Of a stretch of DNA of 64,000 nt, positions 1 to 8,634 are shown piece by piece. The notes below the pieces were generated by a model, which worked only from the letters and a program-made list of their open reading frames with translations, had not been told where the DNA came from and did no database searches. Made by a program: the position numbers and the translations under genes. This stretch comes from Pontibacter actiniarum (GTDB lineage Bacteria; Bacteroidota; Bacteroidia; Cytophagales; Hymenobacteraceae): the NCBI RefSeq assembly GCF_003585765.1, contig NZ_CP021235.1, forward strand, positions 620,001 to 684,000, in the 5' to 3' direction. Position 1 is the first letter of the stretch. Every line of letters starts with the position of its first letter.

Positions 1-224
1 TTGCCCATCTCCAGCGAGATGATGCGGCCGTATTTTTCCGCCTCCGCCTCCAGGATATCTGCCTGCCTGTGCATATGCCTGGCGCGCTCCTCGAAGCTTA
101 CGCCGCGCCAGCTCTGGAAGGCTTTCTCGGCAGCCGCTATTTTCTGTTGTACCTCTTCGGGTGTGTGGGGAGTAAAGGTTTTTACCACTTCGCCTGTGGC
201 AGGGTTCACGGTTTCTATAGCCAT
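1..224 (-). CDS. NAD(P)-dependent aldehyde dehydrogenase, N-terminal part (cut by window start)
   Basis: Reading the minus strand from the ATG at 224 gives 74 residues beginning MAIETVNPATGEVVKTFTP and continuing through an EEVQQKIAAAEKAFQSWR-like helix. This is the standard amino terminus of the aldehyde dehydrogenase superfamily, closest in feel to succinate-semialdehyde dehydrogenases, which oxidise an aldehyde to the acid with NAD(P). The catalytic cysteine and glutamate lie outside the window, so substrate cannot be judged. A purine-rich AGAGAAAG precedes the ATG. The gene diverges from the sigma factor gene across 163 bp. Family call is firm; the substrate is a guess. Confidence 0.85.
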   Translation of the reverse strand, partial: MAIETVNPATGEVVKTFTPHTPEEVQQKIAAAEKAFQSWRGVSFEERARHMHRQADILEAEAEKYGRIISLEMG

Positions 225-364
225 AGTTCTTTCTCTTTTTCGGGATGTAAATATACGCAAAGCCCTCTATAGGGGCTGAATACTCCTGTTTAACGTGTGC
301 AGAGGCCACAGGAGCAACAATTTCTTCGTTTAAAAGTTAAAGATGTAATTGTATAGAATATCCT

Positions 365-372
365 TAATTTTG
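365..372 (+). promoter_or_regulatory. TAnnTTTG-type -7 element upstream of the ECF sigma gene
   Basis: TAATTTTG matches the Bacteroidota -7 consensus TAnnTTTG and sits 15 bp before the GTG start. No convincing -33 TTTG is present at the right spacing, so this is a half-match. Confidence 0.35.
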
Positions 373-387
373 AGCAGACGCTAAAAG

Positions 388-972
388 GTGTCTGCACTGC
401 AAGCTGTTATATCGTTGTCAACCCAGAAACCACACACCATAACAGAGGAAGAACTTGTTGCCAGGCTCAGGTCCGGCGACACCAAGGCCGTGTCGCTCCT
501 CTACGACATGTACAGCGCTACGCTTTTCGGGGTGGTGCTGCAGATCGTGAAGGTGGAGGAGACCGCTGAAGATGTGCTGCAGGAGGCTTTCGTGAAAATC
601 TGGAACTCCTTCCAAAGTTATGATGCCTCCAAGGGGCGCCTGTTCACCTGGATGATCAACATCTGTAGAAATCTGGCCATTGATAAAATCCGCTCCAAAC
701 AGCACCGCGTAAGTTTACAGACCAGGGAGATTCCTGCCTCGCCGCGCGCCGATATGGGGGCCGATAACTTTAAGCCGGAGCACATTGGGCTGCGCGAAAT
801 TACGGAGACCCTGAGCCCGGAGCAGAAGCAGATAATCGACCTGATGTACTTTGAGGGGATGACACAGAGCGAGATTGCAGAAGAGTACCAGATACCGCTG
901 GGAACTGTAAAGACGAGGGCGCGCAGTGCAATTAGAACGTTAGTGAAACTGTTTAAGGGACGTGCTCAATAA
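388..972 (+). CDS. ECF-type RNA polymerase sigma-70 factor
   Basis: The 194-residue product has sigma region 2 (about residues 25-95, with the AEDVLQEAFVKIW helix and the SKGRLFTWMINICRNLAID stretch) and region 4 (about 140-190, with LSPEQKQIIDLMYFEGMTQSEIAE and a helix-turn-helix ending GTVKTRARSAI). There is no region 1 or 3, so it is a group 4 (extracytoplasmic function) factor that directs polymerase to a dedicated regulon. The start taken is GTG at 388; an in-frame TTG at 415 is the alternative. The next gene overlaps it by 11 bp and encodes a membrane anti-sigma factor, the usual arrangement for control by release of a sequestered sigma. Confidence 0.95.
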   Translation: MSALQAVISLSTQKPHTITEEELVARLRSGDTKAVSLLYDMYSATLFGVVLQIVKVEETAEDVLQEAFVKIWNSFQSYDASKGRLFTWMINICRNLAIDKIRSKQHRVSLQTREIPASPRADMGADNFKPEHIGLREITETLSPEQKQIIDLMYFEGMTQSEIAEEYQIPLGTVKTRARSAIRTLVKLFKGRAQ

Positions 973-1777
973 AGAAGAATACATAACGTCCGGAATTCTG
1001 GAGCTCTACGCAACGGGTGCTCTTACGCCGCAGGAGAGGCAGCAGGTGGAGCAAGCCGCCGCCGCCTCGGATGAGGTGCGTGCCGCGCTGGAGGAGGCCC
1101 AGCTAGCCCTGGAAGGCTACGCGCAGACCTACGCTGTGCAGCCGGGGCAGGCTCTGAAAAGCCGCATTATGCAGCAGATAGAGGATCAGGCGCTGGAGAA
1201 AGCAGCGTTGGAGGCCCGGCCGCTGTACCCCGCGGAGCAGGAGGCGTCTCCCTACAAATGGATGTTTGCCGCCAGCATTACCCTTTTCCTGATCTCCGGC
1301 ATCCTGAGCTTTTACTTCTACAGCCAATGGCAGCAGGCCGAAGACCGCCTGGCGCTGGCAGTGGCGCAGGAGCAGCAAATGGCTCAGAACTTTAGCACTG
1401 TGTCGCAGCGGGTAGAGCAGCAGGAGCTGTTGTTGCGCATGCTGCGCGATGAGAGCTATAAACCTGTGAAACTGCAGGGAGTGGAGGCACACCCGGAGGC
1501 GACCATGATGGTTTACTGGAACCCGGACCAACAGAAGGTATACGTGGACGCTGGGCAGCTTCCCGCACCTCCTGCCGGTAAGCAGTACCAGCTGTGGGCC
1601 CTGGCAGGCGGCCAGCCCGTTGACGCGGGCATGCTACAGGTAAACAGGCAGCCGGGCCTGCAGCAGATGAAGCCGGTTGGGGCCGCACAGGCCTTCGCCG
1701 TTACCCTGGAGCCGGAAGGCGGCAGCGCGAGCCCAACGCTGGAGCAGCTCTACGTGATGGGGGAGGTGCAGTCCTGA
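962..1777 (+). CDS. RskA-like membrane anti-sigma factor
   Basis: The 271-residue protein has an N-terminal cytoplasmic part with the motif ITSGILELYATGALTPQER, typical of zinc-free anti-sigma domains in Bacteroidota. One membrane span lies at about residues 100-120, followed by a Gln/Glu-rich coiled coil (about 122-162) and a C-terminal RskA domain (VYWNPDQQKVYVDAGQLP...KQYQLWAL). It should bind and hold the preceding sigma factor at the inner membrane until an envelope signal releases it. The GTG start overlaps the sigma stop by 11 bp, indicating translational coupling. Family knowledge supports the role; the signal is unknown. Confidence 0.92.
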   Translation: MLNKEEYITSGILELYATGALTPQERQQVEQAAAASDEVRAALEEAQLALEGYAQTYAVQPGQALKSRIMQQIEDQALEKAALEARPLYPAEQEASPYKWMFAASITLFLISGILSFYFYSQWQQAEDRLALAVAQEQQMAQNFSTVSQRVEQQELLLRMLRDESYKPVKLQGVEAHPEATMMVYWNPDQQKVYVDAGQLPAPPAGKQYQLWALAGGQPVDAGMLQVNRQPGLQQMKPVGAAQAFAVTLEPEGGSASPTLEQLYVMGEVQS

Positions 1778-1812
1778 GTAACGCACAGCTAACCAAATCC
1801 TTTTCTACCGTT

Positions 1813-2328
1813 TTGAAAAAACTCCTGCTCTTAGCTACGTGCTGCTGGATGCTGTTGCTACAGGCCTGTGGGCAAACCACAGACAAAGCCTATGCGCTGA
1901 TGCTGAAGGGGCTCTACAAGAACTCACTCCCATTTGTGAAGCCGGCGGTGCTGCAAAAAATGCTGCAGGCGGCAGAGAAGCCCCTGCTGCTGGACACGCG
2001 GCAGGCGGAGGAGTACAAGGTAAGCCATTTGCCGGGAGCCCGGTTTGTCGATTACGAAACGTTTAAAGTGGCTCAGCTGGCGGATGTGCCCCATGATACC
2101 CCCATCGTGCTGTACTGTGCCGTGGGCTACCGCAGTGAGCGGGTAGGAGAACAGTTAAAGGCAGCCGGCTATACGAGCGTACAAAACCTCTACGGCGGCA
2201 TATTCGAATGGGTGAACCAGGGATACCCCGTTTATAGCCAGAAAGGCAAAACGGTAAAAGTGCATGCATACTCCAGAGCCTGGGGCGTGTGGCTCCGGAA
2301 AGGAGAGAAAGTATATGGACAAGAGTAA
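1813..2328 (+). CDS. Rhodanese-domain lipoprotein
   Basis: A 171-residue protein with a lipoprotein signal (hydrophobic stretch ending LLLQAC, lipidated Cys at residue 19) and a single rhodanese domain: substrate loop LLLDTRQAEEYKVSHLPGA and active-site loop with Cys102 in CAVGYRS. Rhodanese domains carry sulfur as a cysteine persulfide; here the domain is predicted to lie in the periplasm or on a membrane face. Translation starts at TTG 1813 (MKKLLLLATCC), as no ATG fits the signal peptide. It begins 35 bp after the anti-sigma gene and overlaps the next gene by 14 bp, so it looks like part of the sigma operon. Confidence 0.88.
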   Translation: MKKLLLLATCCWMLLLQACGQTTDKAYALMLKGLYKNSLPFVKPAVLQKMLQAAEKPLLLDTRQAEEYKVSHLPGARFVDYETFKVAQLADVPHDTPIVLYCAVGYRSERVGEQLKAAGYTSVQNLYGGIFEWVNQGYPVYSQKGKTVKVHAYSRAWGVWLRKGEKVYGQE

Positions 2329-2911
2329 ACTATTGCTGCTTTTCGTGCGCAACCCGGAGCTGGGCAAGGTAAAAACCAGGCTGGCCGCTACCGTTGGGCC
2401 CGAAAAAGCACTGCAGGTGTACATACGCCTGCTGGAGCACACACGCGAGGTAACCCGGCAGCTGCCGGTGCACAAGCTTGTGTACTACACCGACGAGGTA
2501 AAGCCGGATGATCTCTGGCCAAACGAAACCTATGAGAAGCGGGTGCAGCCAGGCGGCGACCTGGGCGTGAAAATGCAGGCTGCCTTTGCCAGCGCCTTCG
2601 AAGAGGGCTATTCCTCCGTTGTGATCATCGGGAGCGACTGCCTGCAGCTGACCAGCGATATTATAGCGGATGCCTACCAGAAGCTAGCGAGCCATGAGGT
2701 TGTGGTAGGCCCGGCACTCGACGGGGGCTACTACCTGCTGGGCATGAACCGCCTGTACCCGCAACTGTTCCAGAACAAGCGCTGGAGCACGGCGCATGTC
2801 TTCCCCGATACTGTTCAGGATCTGCAGGACCTGGACCTGCCTTACGCCCTGCTGCCCCGGCTCTCTGATGTAGACCATGCCGAGGACCTGGATGAAGATT
2901 GGCTGGCGTAG
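2315..2911 (+). CDS. DUF2064 / TIGR04282-type glycosyltransferase
   Basis: The 198-residue protein begins MDKSKLLLLFVRNPELGKVKTRLA, the nucleotide-binding signature of the DUF2064 (TIGR04282) branch of GT-A-fold transferases, with SDC at the metal-binding turn and the conserved PALDGGYYLLGMN block. Members are cytosolic sugar-nucleotide transferases linked in some genomes to arsenosugar synthesis, but no arsenic gene is visible nearby. ATG 2315 is chosen because AAAGGAGAG lies just upstream and the signature starts there; it overlaps the rhodanese stop by 14 bp. Substrate unknown. Confidence 0.85.
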   Translation: MDKSKLLLLFVRNPELGKVKTRLAATVGPEKALQVYIRLLEHTREVTRQLPVHKLVYYTDEVKPDDLWPNETYEKRVQPGGDLGVKMQAAFASAFEEGYSSVVIIGSDCLQLTSDIIADAYQKLASHEVVVGPALDGGYYLLGMNRLYPQLFQNKRWSTAHVFPDTVQDLQDLDLPYALLPRLSDVDHAEDLDEDWLA

Positions 2912-3134
2912 AAATTGTTTAAGGTTATTTGCCGCCACTATTGCGCCTGCTCAGTGGTACATGTTCTCATAAAAAGTGAAGGAAAGCAGGTACAGCGGGC
3001 GAAATACGTTAAACAGTATAGCGCCCATAATGGTATATGTACCGAGCAGGATACGCCGCTTTTGCATGTGCGGCCAGGCCTATCGCTTCAGCAGCAGCCA
3101 GGAGCGCATCATAATCAAGAGACGAATAGAACTC

Positions 3135-3821
3135 ATGTCCATTAAAATAGAGCAGGATACACTTACTTTTCTGGCCGAACTGGCCGAGCATAACACCCGC
3201 GAGTGGTTTGGCGAGCATAAAGCCCGCTACGATAAGGCCCGTAAAAACTACATCTCCTTTTTGGATGAGCTGTTACTGGAAATGCAGCACTTTGAGCCCG
3301 CCGCGCGCGGACAGCAGGGCAAAGAGCTGGTCTTCCGGATATACCGCGACGTACGCTTCTCTAATGATAAACGGCCGTACAAGGATCACTTTGGAGCCTA
3401 CATCGCAGAGGGAGGCCGTAAATCTATCCTTCCGGGCTATTACCTGCACCTGGCGGGCAACAATAACTCGTTTCTGGCAGGAGGCCTGTGGTACCCGCCG
3501 GCAGAGCAGCTAAAGGCGGTGCGGCAGGAAATTGACTATAGCCTGGAGGAGTTTAAGGGCATTGTGGAGTCAGAGGCGTTTGTGAAACGCTTCGGAGGCA
3601 TTCAGGGCGATCAGCTGAAAACCACGCCCAAGGGCTATGACAAGGAAAACCCGGCCATCCACTACCTGCGTTTTAAAGGCTGGAACGGTGTAATGCCGTT
3701 ACCAGACGAGACAGTGCTGCGCCCTGACTTCATGCAGGTGGTGCTGGACGGCTTTCAGGCGCTTAAGCCTCTGAACGATTTCCTGATGGCCCCGCTGCTG
3801 GATGTGGGAGGAGATGAATAG
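3135..3821 (+). CDS. DUF2461 family protein
   Basis: A 228-residue soluble protein with the full DUF2461 (TIGR02453) pattern: LAEHNTREWFGEHKARYDKARKNY near the start, then FRIYRDVRFSNDKRPYKDHFGAYI and the GGLWYPPAEQLKAVRQEID segment. The biochemical role of the family is not established. A longer reading frame extends upstream to 2976, but that part has no family similarity, so the ATG at 3135 (MSIKIEQDTL) is preferred. It stands alone, 223 bp after the DUF2064 gene and convergent with the serine hydrolase gene at 3915. Confidence 0.88.
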   Translation: MSIKIEQDTLTFLAELAEHNTREWFGEHKARYDKARKNYISFLDELLLEMQHFEPAARGQQGKELVFRIYRDVRFSNDKRPYKDHFGAYIAEGGRKSILPGYYLHLAGNNNSFLAGGLWYPPAEQLKAVRQEIDYSLEEFKGIVESEAFVKRFGGIQGDQLKTTPKGYDKENPAIHYLRFKGWNGVMPLPDETVLRPDFMQVVLDGFQALKPLNDFLMAPLLDVGGDE

Positions 3822-3914
3822 CTTAATTTAATAATTGGTTGCCGGGCTTGCCGGTGCGGGAGCTAACCTGAAGACCGTGTGCCGTTAAGGCAGCCCGCGC
3901 TCCTGTATGTGCGG

Positions 3915-4976
3915 TTACTTGCTGCTTAGCCGGCTGTAGATAAAGTCAACGGCATTCCGTACAAGCTGCCCGTTCTGATGGTTGGACAGCACTACAATGG
4001 CCATGTCCTGCGCCTCACTGTACCGCATCAGAACGGAGTTGCCAAAGGTGTCGCCGTCTTTTTGGTAAAAGTCTTTCCCTATGTCCCAGCCCAGGCCTAC
4101 TTTTCTGTCTCTGTCTTCGTAGTACATGAGCCGGGTAAGTTGTACAGCCTCGCCAAACGCATCCGAGGAAATGTGGGCTTTCAGGTACTTTATCAGGTCC
4201 ACCGCGTTTGACTTTAAGCCTCCTGCGGGGTTTGCAGCATCTATGATCATATAAACCTGGGGCTCGCCGTCTTCATTGTAAAGCCCGGCCACGTTTGCAC
4301 CCACAGGCACTTCAAGCGAGGTATACTGCATGTGGAGCGGGTTTAGAATGGTGCTCTCCACAAGGTCTTCATACTTCATTTTTGTTTTTCTTTCAAGGAT
4401 GTCTCCCAAGAGGGAGTAGGCGTAGTTATTGTACTGGTACTGACGGTAGCCGGTGAGCGAGTCCGTGCGCAGGAGTATGCGGTACAAATAGTCTTTGTCG
4501 ACAAACCGAAAAGGGTTGACGGGGTCTCTCTTAAGCAAGTCTGCAAAGTACTTGTCGTTACTCAGGTTGGGGAGCCCGGACTGATGTGAGGCCAGGTCTG
4601 TCAGCTTTACCTTGTTAGAAAGGGGGCACGGAAGCGCTACTTTTGATGGCAGGTAGTTATCGATGAAGTCGTGCATCCCCATTTCCTGCGCTATAATAGC
4701 ACGGGCCAGCAGCAGGGCCGTGAATGTTTTGGTCGCAGAACCAATCTCGAATAGCGTGGCACTGTCCAGCGGTGCTGCCCCGCCCTTTGTCCTCGAACCG
4801 AAAGTGTGGTAACTGGTTTTGCCCTGCTGGTAAATACCTATCACCAGGCCTACTTCAGGGTGCGTCTGTTTTATGCCATTTTGCCCATATAGCAGAGAAT
4901 CAACAACCTGCTTGTGCTGCTGCCCGAAAGCATAGGAGGTTAAGATAACAAGTAAACTCGTCAACAGTTTTCTCAT
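3915..4976 (-). CDS. Secreted serine hydrolase of the beta-lactamase (class C/PBP4*) fold
   Basis: The 353-residue protein has a cleavable signal peptide (MRKLLTSLLVILTSYAFG) and the catalytic elements of the family: Ser80-x-x-Lys83 (SATK) and Tyr182-Asn-Asn184 in QYNNYAYSLLG; a downstream HxG-like KTG-box equivalent is less clear. Such enzymes cleave D-amino acid peptides, esters or cell wall peptides, and most are not resistance beta-lactamases. Predicted periplasmic. The gene is single, convergent with the DUF2461 gene. Substrate cannot be read from sequence. Confidence 0.9.
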   Translation of the reverse strand: MRKLLTSLLVILTSYAFGQQHKQVVDSLLYGQNGIKQTHPEVGLVIGIYQQGKTSYHTFGSRTKGGAAPLDSATLFEIGSATKTFTALLLARAIIAQEMGMHDFIDNYLPSKVALPCPLSNKVKLTDLASHQSGLPNLSNDKYFADLLKRDPVNPFRFVDKDYLYRILLRTDSLTGYRQYQYNNYAYSLLGDILERKTKMKYEDLVESTILNPLHMQYTSLEVPVGANVAGLYNEDGEPQVYMIIDAANPAGGLKSNAVDLIKYLKAHISSDAFGEAVQLTRLMYYEDRDRKVGLGWDIGKDFYQKDGDTFGNSVLMRYSEAQDMAIVVLSNHQNGQLVRNAVDFIYSRLSSK

Positions 4977-5226
4977 GGTTTATCCTGGATTATGTGCCGG
5001 TTAAGTGTTCTTTTATCAGTTAACGTTTCCGAATAGGAGGTGCGCGAGGCGCAGCCAAAGCGACAAGGTCTGTAGCTGGGGCTGGGGCTTAAAAATAGAC
5101 TTTTGAGGAGGTTAAGGGTTTTATCTCTTTGAAAGAACCTCTTGTACCTACTGTGTCGGACAACACCCCTCTACGTAGCCGTTCGGGAGCTAAGGGAGCG
5201 GTTACTATAAATATAGTAATTTTATT

Positions 5227-6603
5227 TTAGACGGCAGCCTCGTTGAGGTTCGCGTGCCGGCGGCGCTGGCGGTAGAGGTACAGCTCGACCAGCAACCAGA
5301 GGAACACAATGAAATACTCCAGTGTGACCAGGGCCAGGTCTTCGCGGTAACTGCTGGTGCGGTAGGCAGCGTAGGTAAGTATGGCGAGCCCAGACCAGGT
5401 AACAGCGAAGCGGAAGTGGCTCATCGCAGTCAGGGCAAGCAGGGTAGTCAGGTACCAGGGGTGCACGGTAGTGGCCAGCAGGAGGTAAACAGTTAAAGCT
5501 GCCGCCATATAACCGGCCAGGCGGCGGATGGAGCCCAGCCTCTTCACCGTGGCCATCCCCAGGATAGCTGCCAGTGCAACCAATGACAGGGCAGGCCCAA
5601 GAAGGGCAATAAGGTTGTAGCCTGCAAACCGGAAGCCCAGCCAGCGCAACAGGTAGTATATGCTGGCGTTAAACTCAAATTTCTGGAAGTACAGGTTTAT
5701 ACTATCGAAGATGTGCAGCAGCACCTGCGGGCTCATGAGCGGGTAAAACTGTAGCACCAGCGTCAGCAAAACGACCAGGCTATACACCGCAAACGGTAGC
5801 GGCCCCAACTTGCGCAGCAGAAAAGGCAGAAACATCAGGGGCAACAGCTTGGTGCCTACCGCCAGCCCCAAGGCAACGGCGGAGAGCACTATCCGGTGGT
5901 AGTAAAGCTGGTAAAGGGCCAGGAGCAGGAAAAAGATCATCAGGGCCTCAAAGTGCAGGTTGCCTGTCAGCTCCAGGATAACGAGCGGGTTTAAGGCGTA
6001 GAGCAGCACATATTTCTCGGGCAGCACCATCTTGCGGAGCATGCGCCGGAGCAGCAGTATACTTCCTGTTTCGGCCAAGAGCAGTACAAGGCGCATCACC
6101 ACTATGCTACCGAGGGTGCTGGCAGGCGAGAGCTTTACCGCGAGCCAGAACACCGCCTGCGACAACGGCGGGTACACGCTGTAGTAGGCCGGGGAGTTTA
6201 GCTGCTGGTACAGCTCGCGGGTTAGCCCCGGCACCTGGGGCGCCTCCGGCGTCAGGAAGTACTGCGGCAGGTGCAGGTAAGGGCTTAGCCCCGCCGCCAG
6301 CAGCCTCCCATCCCAGATAAACCGAACGTAGTCGTCAGACAGCGCAGGCACCGAGAAAAGGAAAACCAGCCTGAACAGGATGGCTGCCGCCAAACCGTGC
6401 CACAGCTTCAGCCGCTGCTGGCTGACGTACAGGTAGGCGGCAAACACAAAGGCGTACAGCAACACCAGCTGCGTAAAACCGGTGCGCGGCGTGGCATAGG
6501 CCAGCACAGCGTACGCCACCGCCGACAGCCCCAGTGCCAGGTAGCTGGTGGCGTGGCTGCTGCTACGAGGAAGCAGCTTGTCGGGGGCTGGCTTGTTCTT
6601 CAC
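5227..6603 (-). CDS. Multi-span GT-C type glycosyltransferase (mannosyltransferase-like)
   Basis: The 458-residue protein has about 11-12 hydrophobic spans. A conserved periplasmic loop after the second or third span contains SDDYVRFIWDGRLLAAGLSPY, with the acidic pair typical of GT-C enzymes that use polyprenyl-phosphate sugars. NSPAYYSVYPPLSQAVFW and a late HPWYLT motif match DUF2029/GT87-like mannosyltransferases. It lies 17 bp downstream of a GT2 enzyme on the same strand: the GT2 would charge polyprenyl phosphate with a sugar and this protein would use it outside the membrane. The acceptor is unknown. Confidence 0.8.
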   Translation of the reverse strand: MKNKPAPDKLLPRSSSHATSYLALGLSAVAYAVLAYATPRTGFTQLVLLYAFVFAAYLYVSQQRLKLWHGLAAAILFRLVFLFSVPALSDDYVRFIWDGRLLAAGLSPYLHLPQYFLTPEAPQVPGLTRELYQQLNSPAYYSVYPPLSQAVFWLAVKLSPASTLGSIVVMRLVLLLAETGSILLLRRMLRKMVLPEKYVLLYALNPLVILELTGNLHFEALMIFFLLLALYQLYYHRIVLSAVALGLAVGTKLLPLMFLPFLLRKLGPLPFAVYSLVVLLTLVLQFYPLMSPQVLLHIFDSINLYFQKFEFNASIYYLLRWLGFRFAGYNLIALLGPALSLVALAAILGMATVKRLGSIRRLAGYMAAALTVYLLLATTVHPWYLTTLLALTAMSHFRFAVTWSGLAILTYAAYRTSSYREDLALVTLEYFIVFLWLLVELYLYRQRRRHANLNEAAV

Positions 6604-6620
6604 CGGTTTGTCTTTAGGGC

Positions 6621-7313
6621 TTACAGGTACTTAAATATAGTCAGGATGATTTTATATCCCGCCATGACAGTGCCTTTTACGGTGCCGGAAACTTTAGATG
6701 TACCGATGCGCTTGCGGTAGGTGACCGGCATCTCGGTGTAGCTCACTTTTTTTCGGGCTGCTTTTGCCTGCATCTCTACCGTCCAGCCGTAAGTGCGGTC
6801 GCGCATGCCCAGTGCCAGCAGCGTATCCAGCCGGATTGCGCGGAAGGGGCCCAAATCTGTGAAGCGGGCACCGTAGAGTAGCCGCAGGAGGGAGGTGGCC
6901 AGCCAGTTGCCGAAGATTTGCTGTGGCAGCATGGCCCCGGCCTCCCGCTGGCCCAGGGCCCGGGAGCCTATCACCATCTCGGCTTCGCCCTGCACCACAG
7001 GCTGCACCAGCTGTACCATCTCCTCCGGATAATCTGAATAGTCTCCGTCCAGAAAAACAAGGATGTCCGGGCGGGTAGCGGCAGGCTTGGCGGCGGCGTA
7101 GGCAATGCCCTTCAGGCAGGCGTTGCCATAGCCGGGGCGGGGCTCGTGCAATACGGTAGCCCCGGCGGCGGCGGCGGTTTCGGCGGTGCGGTCTGTGGAG
7201 TTGTTGTTTACCACGATCACATCAGCGGCAAAGCCGGCGGGGATGTCGTGCAGTACGTGGGCAATGGATTTTTCTTCGTTGTAAGCGGGTATGATAACGT
7301 TTATTCTGGTCAT
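6621..7313 (-). CDS. GT2 family glycosyltransferase, DPM1-like
   Basis: The 230-residue protein starts MTRINVIIPAYNEEKSIAHV and has the GT-A features of polyprenyl-phosphate sugar synthases: VVNNNSTDRTAE, the metal-binding FLDGDYSDYP, and the FTDLGPFRAIRLD acceptor loop. A C-terminal amphipathic stretch (VKGTVMAGYKIILTIFKYL) may contact the membrane. The ATG at 7313 is used; a GTG at 7355 would add 14 residues with no family match. It is followed after 17 bp by the membrane GT-C gene, implying one two-gene operon for a lipid-linked sugar transfer. Confidence 0.88.
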   Translation of the reverse strand: MTRINVIIPAYNEEKSIAHVLHDIPAGFAADVIVVNNNSTDRTAETAAAAGATVLHEPRPGYGNACLKGIAYAAAKPAATRPDILVFLDGDYSDYPEEMVQLVQPVVQGEAEMVIGSRALGQREAGAMLPQQIFGNWLATSLLRLLYGARFTDLGPFRAIRLDTLLALGMRDRTYGWTVEMQAKAARKKVSYTEMPVTYRKRIGTSKVSGTVKGTVMAGYKIILTIFKYL

Positions 7314-7376
7314 AGGAGCAATACGTGCGGCAAAGATGTCTAAAATCCTCAACACAAACCATTAACTGCGGTTTTC

Positions 7377-7409
7377 TTTGGTGGTTTGCACGGTAAGGCA
7401 TTAACTTTG
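7377..7409 (+). promoter_or_regulatory. Bacteroidota-type promoter of bcp (TTTG ... TAACTTTG)
   Basis: TTTG at 7377-7380 is separated by 21 bp from TAACTTTG at 7402-7409. This is a good match to the Bacteroidota sigma-ABfr consensus TTTG-N19-21-TAnnTTTG. The bcp ATG follows at 7467. Confidence 0.65.
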
Positions 7410-7466
7410 CGGGATAACTTATTGCCAAATGGCAGGTTATAAAGTAGATACAAACAACACAACAAC

Positions 7467-7955
7467 ATGAAAGAGGAAGCCATAAAGGTTGGTGACAAAG
7501 CACCGGATTTTGAGCTGGAGCGCCAGGATGGAGGGTTCTTCCGCCTGTATGAGACGCTGCGGGAGAAGAATGTTGTGCTATATTTCTATCCTAAAGACAG
7601 CACGCCCGGGTGTACAAAGCAGGCCTGCGAGTTCCGCGACCAGTATGAAGTGTTCGAGCAGCAGGGCGCGGAGGTTGTAGGTGTCAGCTCCGATAGCGTG
7701 GAGTCGCACCAGCGGTTTGAGCAAGTGTACAAACTCCCCTTCACGCTGATTAGCGATAAAGGCGGGAGTATCCGAAAGCTGTTCGGGGTGCCTAAGAAGC
7801 TTGGCCTGCTCCCGGGGCGGGTAACCTACATTATTGACCGGGAAGGAATCGTGCGCTATGTGTTTAACTCCATGTCTAAGCCGCTGGAGCACGTAAGCAC
7901 CGCACTGGAGGTGCTGCGCGAAATCAACAGCGAAGCGCATCATCACAAAGTATAA
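7467..7955 (+). CDS. bcp: Thioredoxin-dependent peroxiredoxin, Bcp/PrxQ type
   Basis: The 162-residue cytosolic protein reduces hydrogen peroxide and organic peroxides with electrons from thioredoxin. It carries the PrxQ active site in DSTPGCTKQACEFRD: peroxidatic Cys49 and resolving Cys54 four residues on, the atypical two-cysteine arrangement. KVGDKAPDFELERQDGG opens the thioredoxin-like fold. Its own promoter lies at 7377-7409 and a two-way terminator follows at 7964. It stands alone between two minus-strand groups. The C-terminal HHHK tail is not typical but short. Confidence 0.95.
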   Translation: MKEEAIKVGDKAPDFELERQDGGFFRLYETLREKNVVLYFYPKDSTPGCTKQACEFRDQYEVFEQQGAEVVGVSSDSVESHQRFEQVYKLPFTLISDKGGSIRKLFGVPKKLGLLPGRVTYIIDREGIVRYVFNSMSKPLEHVSTALEVLREINSEAHHHKV

Positions 7956-7963
7956 AGTATAAA

Positions 7964-7993
7964 AAAGGCTGCCACGTTTTGTTGGCAGCCTTT
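7964..7993. terminator. Two-way hairpin terminator between bcp and the 8017 gene
   Basis: AAAGGCTGCCA and TGGCAGCCTTT form a perfect 11-bp stem around an 8-nt loop, with an A-run before and T-rich sequence after. It can stop transcription from both convergent genes. Confidence 0.85.
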
Positions 7994-8016
7994 CTTATTT
8001 GACAGACAGGCCAGTG

Positions 8017-8595
8017 CTAGCGCACCTCGATCAACTCTAGTTTTCGGCCGTTGTTAAACTCCACGTACAGGAAGCCGTCTGACTTGTTAAAGTAGACATT
8101 CTTTACATCCGTGTCTTTGGTGCCTTCGCCTTCAAGCACGTACACACCGGTGTATGTCTTGCCGTTCACTTCTTTTTCCTGTGTGGCAGCAGCTGTGTCT
8201 ATACTCCAGGTGGCCTGTGTGCCAACGCCGATCCGCACAAGCAGTGAGTCTGGTTTTGAGAGTATCAGGGTGCCGAGGTAAGGTTGCCTCTGGTCTGCTG
8301 CCTCCCGGGTGTCTTCCATGATGTTGGCTATCTGTGTGTTGAGCTTTTCAATACACTCGTCGCTCACGTTGTAGCCGTCGCCGGGGGTACTCTGAGCATA
8401 GATGCCTGTGCGAACGTACCAAACTGTATCGGCGTTTTCGTCTTTGAAAACAGCAGTATCACCGCTAGAGTACACCAGCCACTCGGTGTCGGCTACCGTA
8501 GGTTCTGTAATGGTGGCGCTGCCGCAGTCCTCACAGCCCACCAGAAAAGCGGAGGCGAAAAGCAGGGAGAATAGGGATGTAATGGTCGTCTTCAT
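8017..8595 (-). CDS. Hypothetical lipoprotein
   Basis: The 192-residue protein has a signal peptide ending in a lipobox (AFLVGC, Cys21). The mature part is rich in Thr, Asp and beta-forming stretches, with several short Trp/Tyr-containing strands (DTEWLVYSS, DTVWYVRTGIY, TGVYVLEGEG), suggesting a small beta-sandwich exposed from a membrane. I recognise no family. It lies 39 bp downstream of the alpha/beta hydrolase gene on the same strand, so the two may be co-transcribed. Function unknown. Confidence 0.8.
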   Translation of the reverse strand: MKTTITSLFSLLFASAFLVGCEDCGSATITEPTVADTEWLVYSSGDTAVFKDENADTVWYVRTGIYAQSTPGDGYNVSDECIEKLNTQIANIMEDTREAADQRQPYLGTLILSKPDSLLVRIGVGTQATWSIDTAAATQEKEVNGKTYTGVYVLEGEGTKDTDVKNVYFNKSDGFLYVEFNNGRKLELIEVR

Positions 8596-8634
8596 TAGAA
8601 GGTTAAAATGTAATAGTGTATACAGGGGCTTTCG

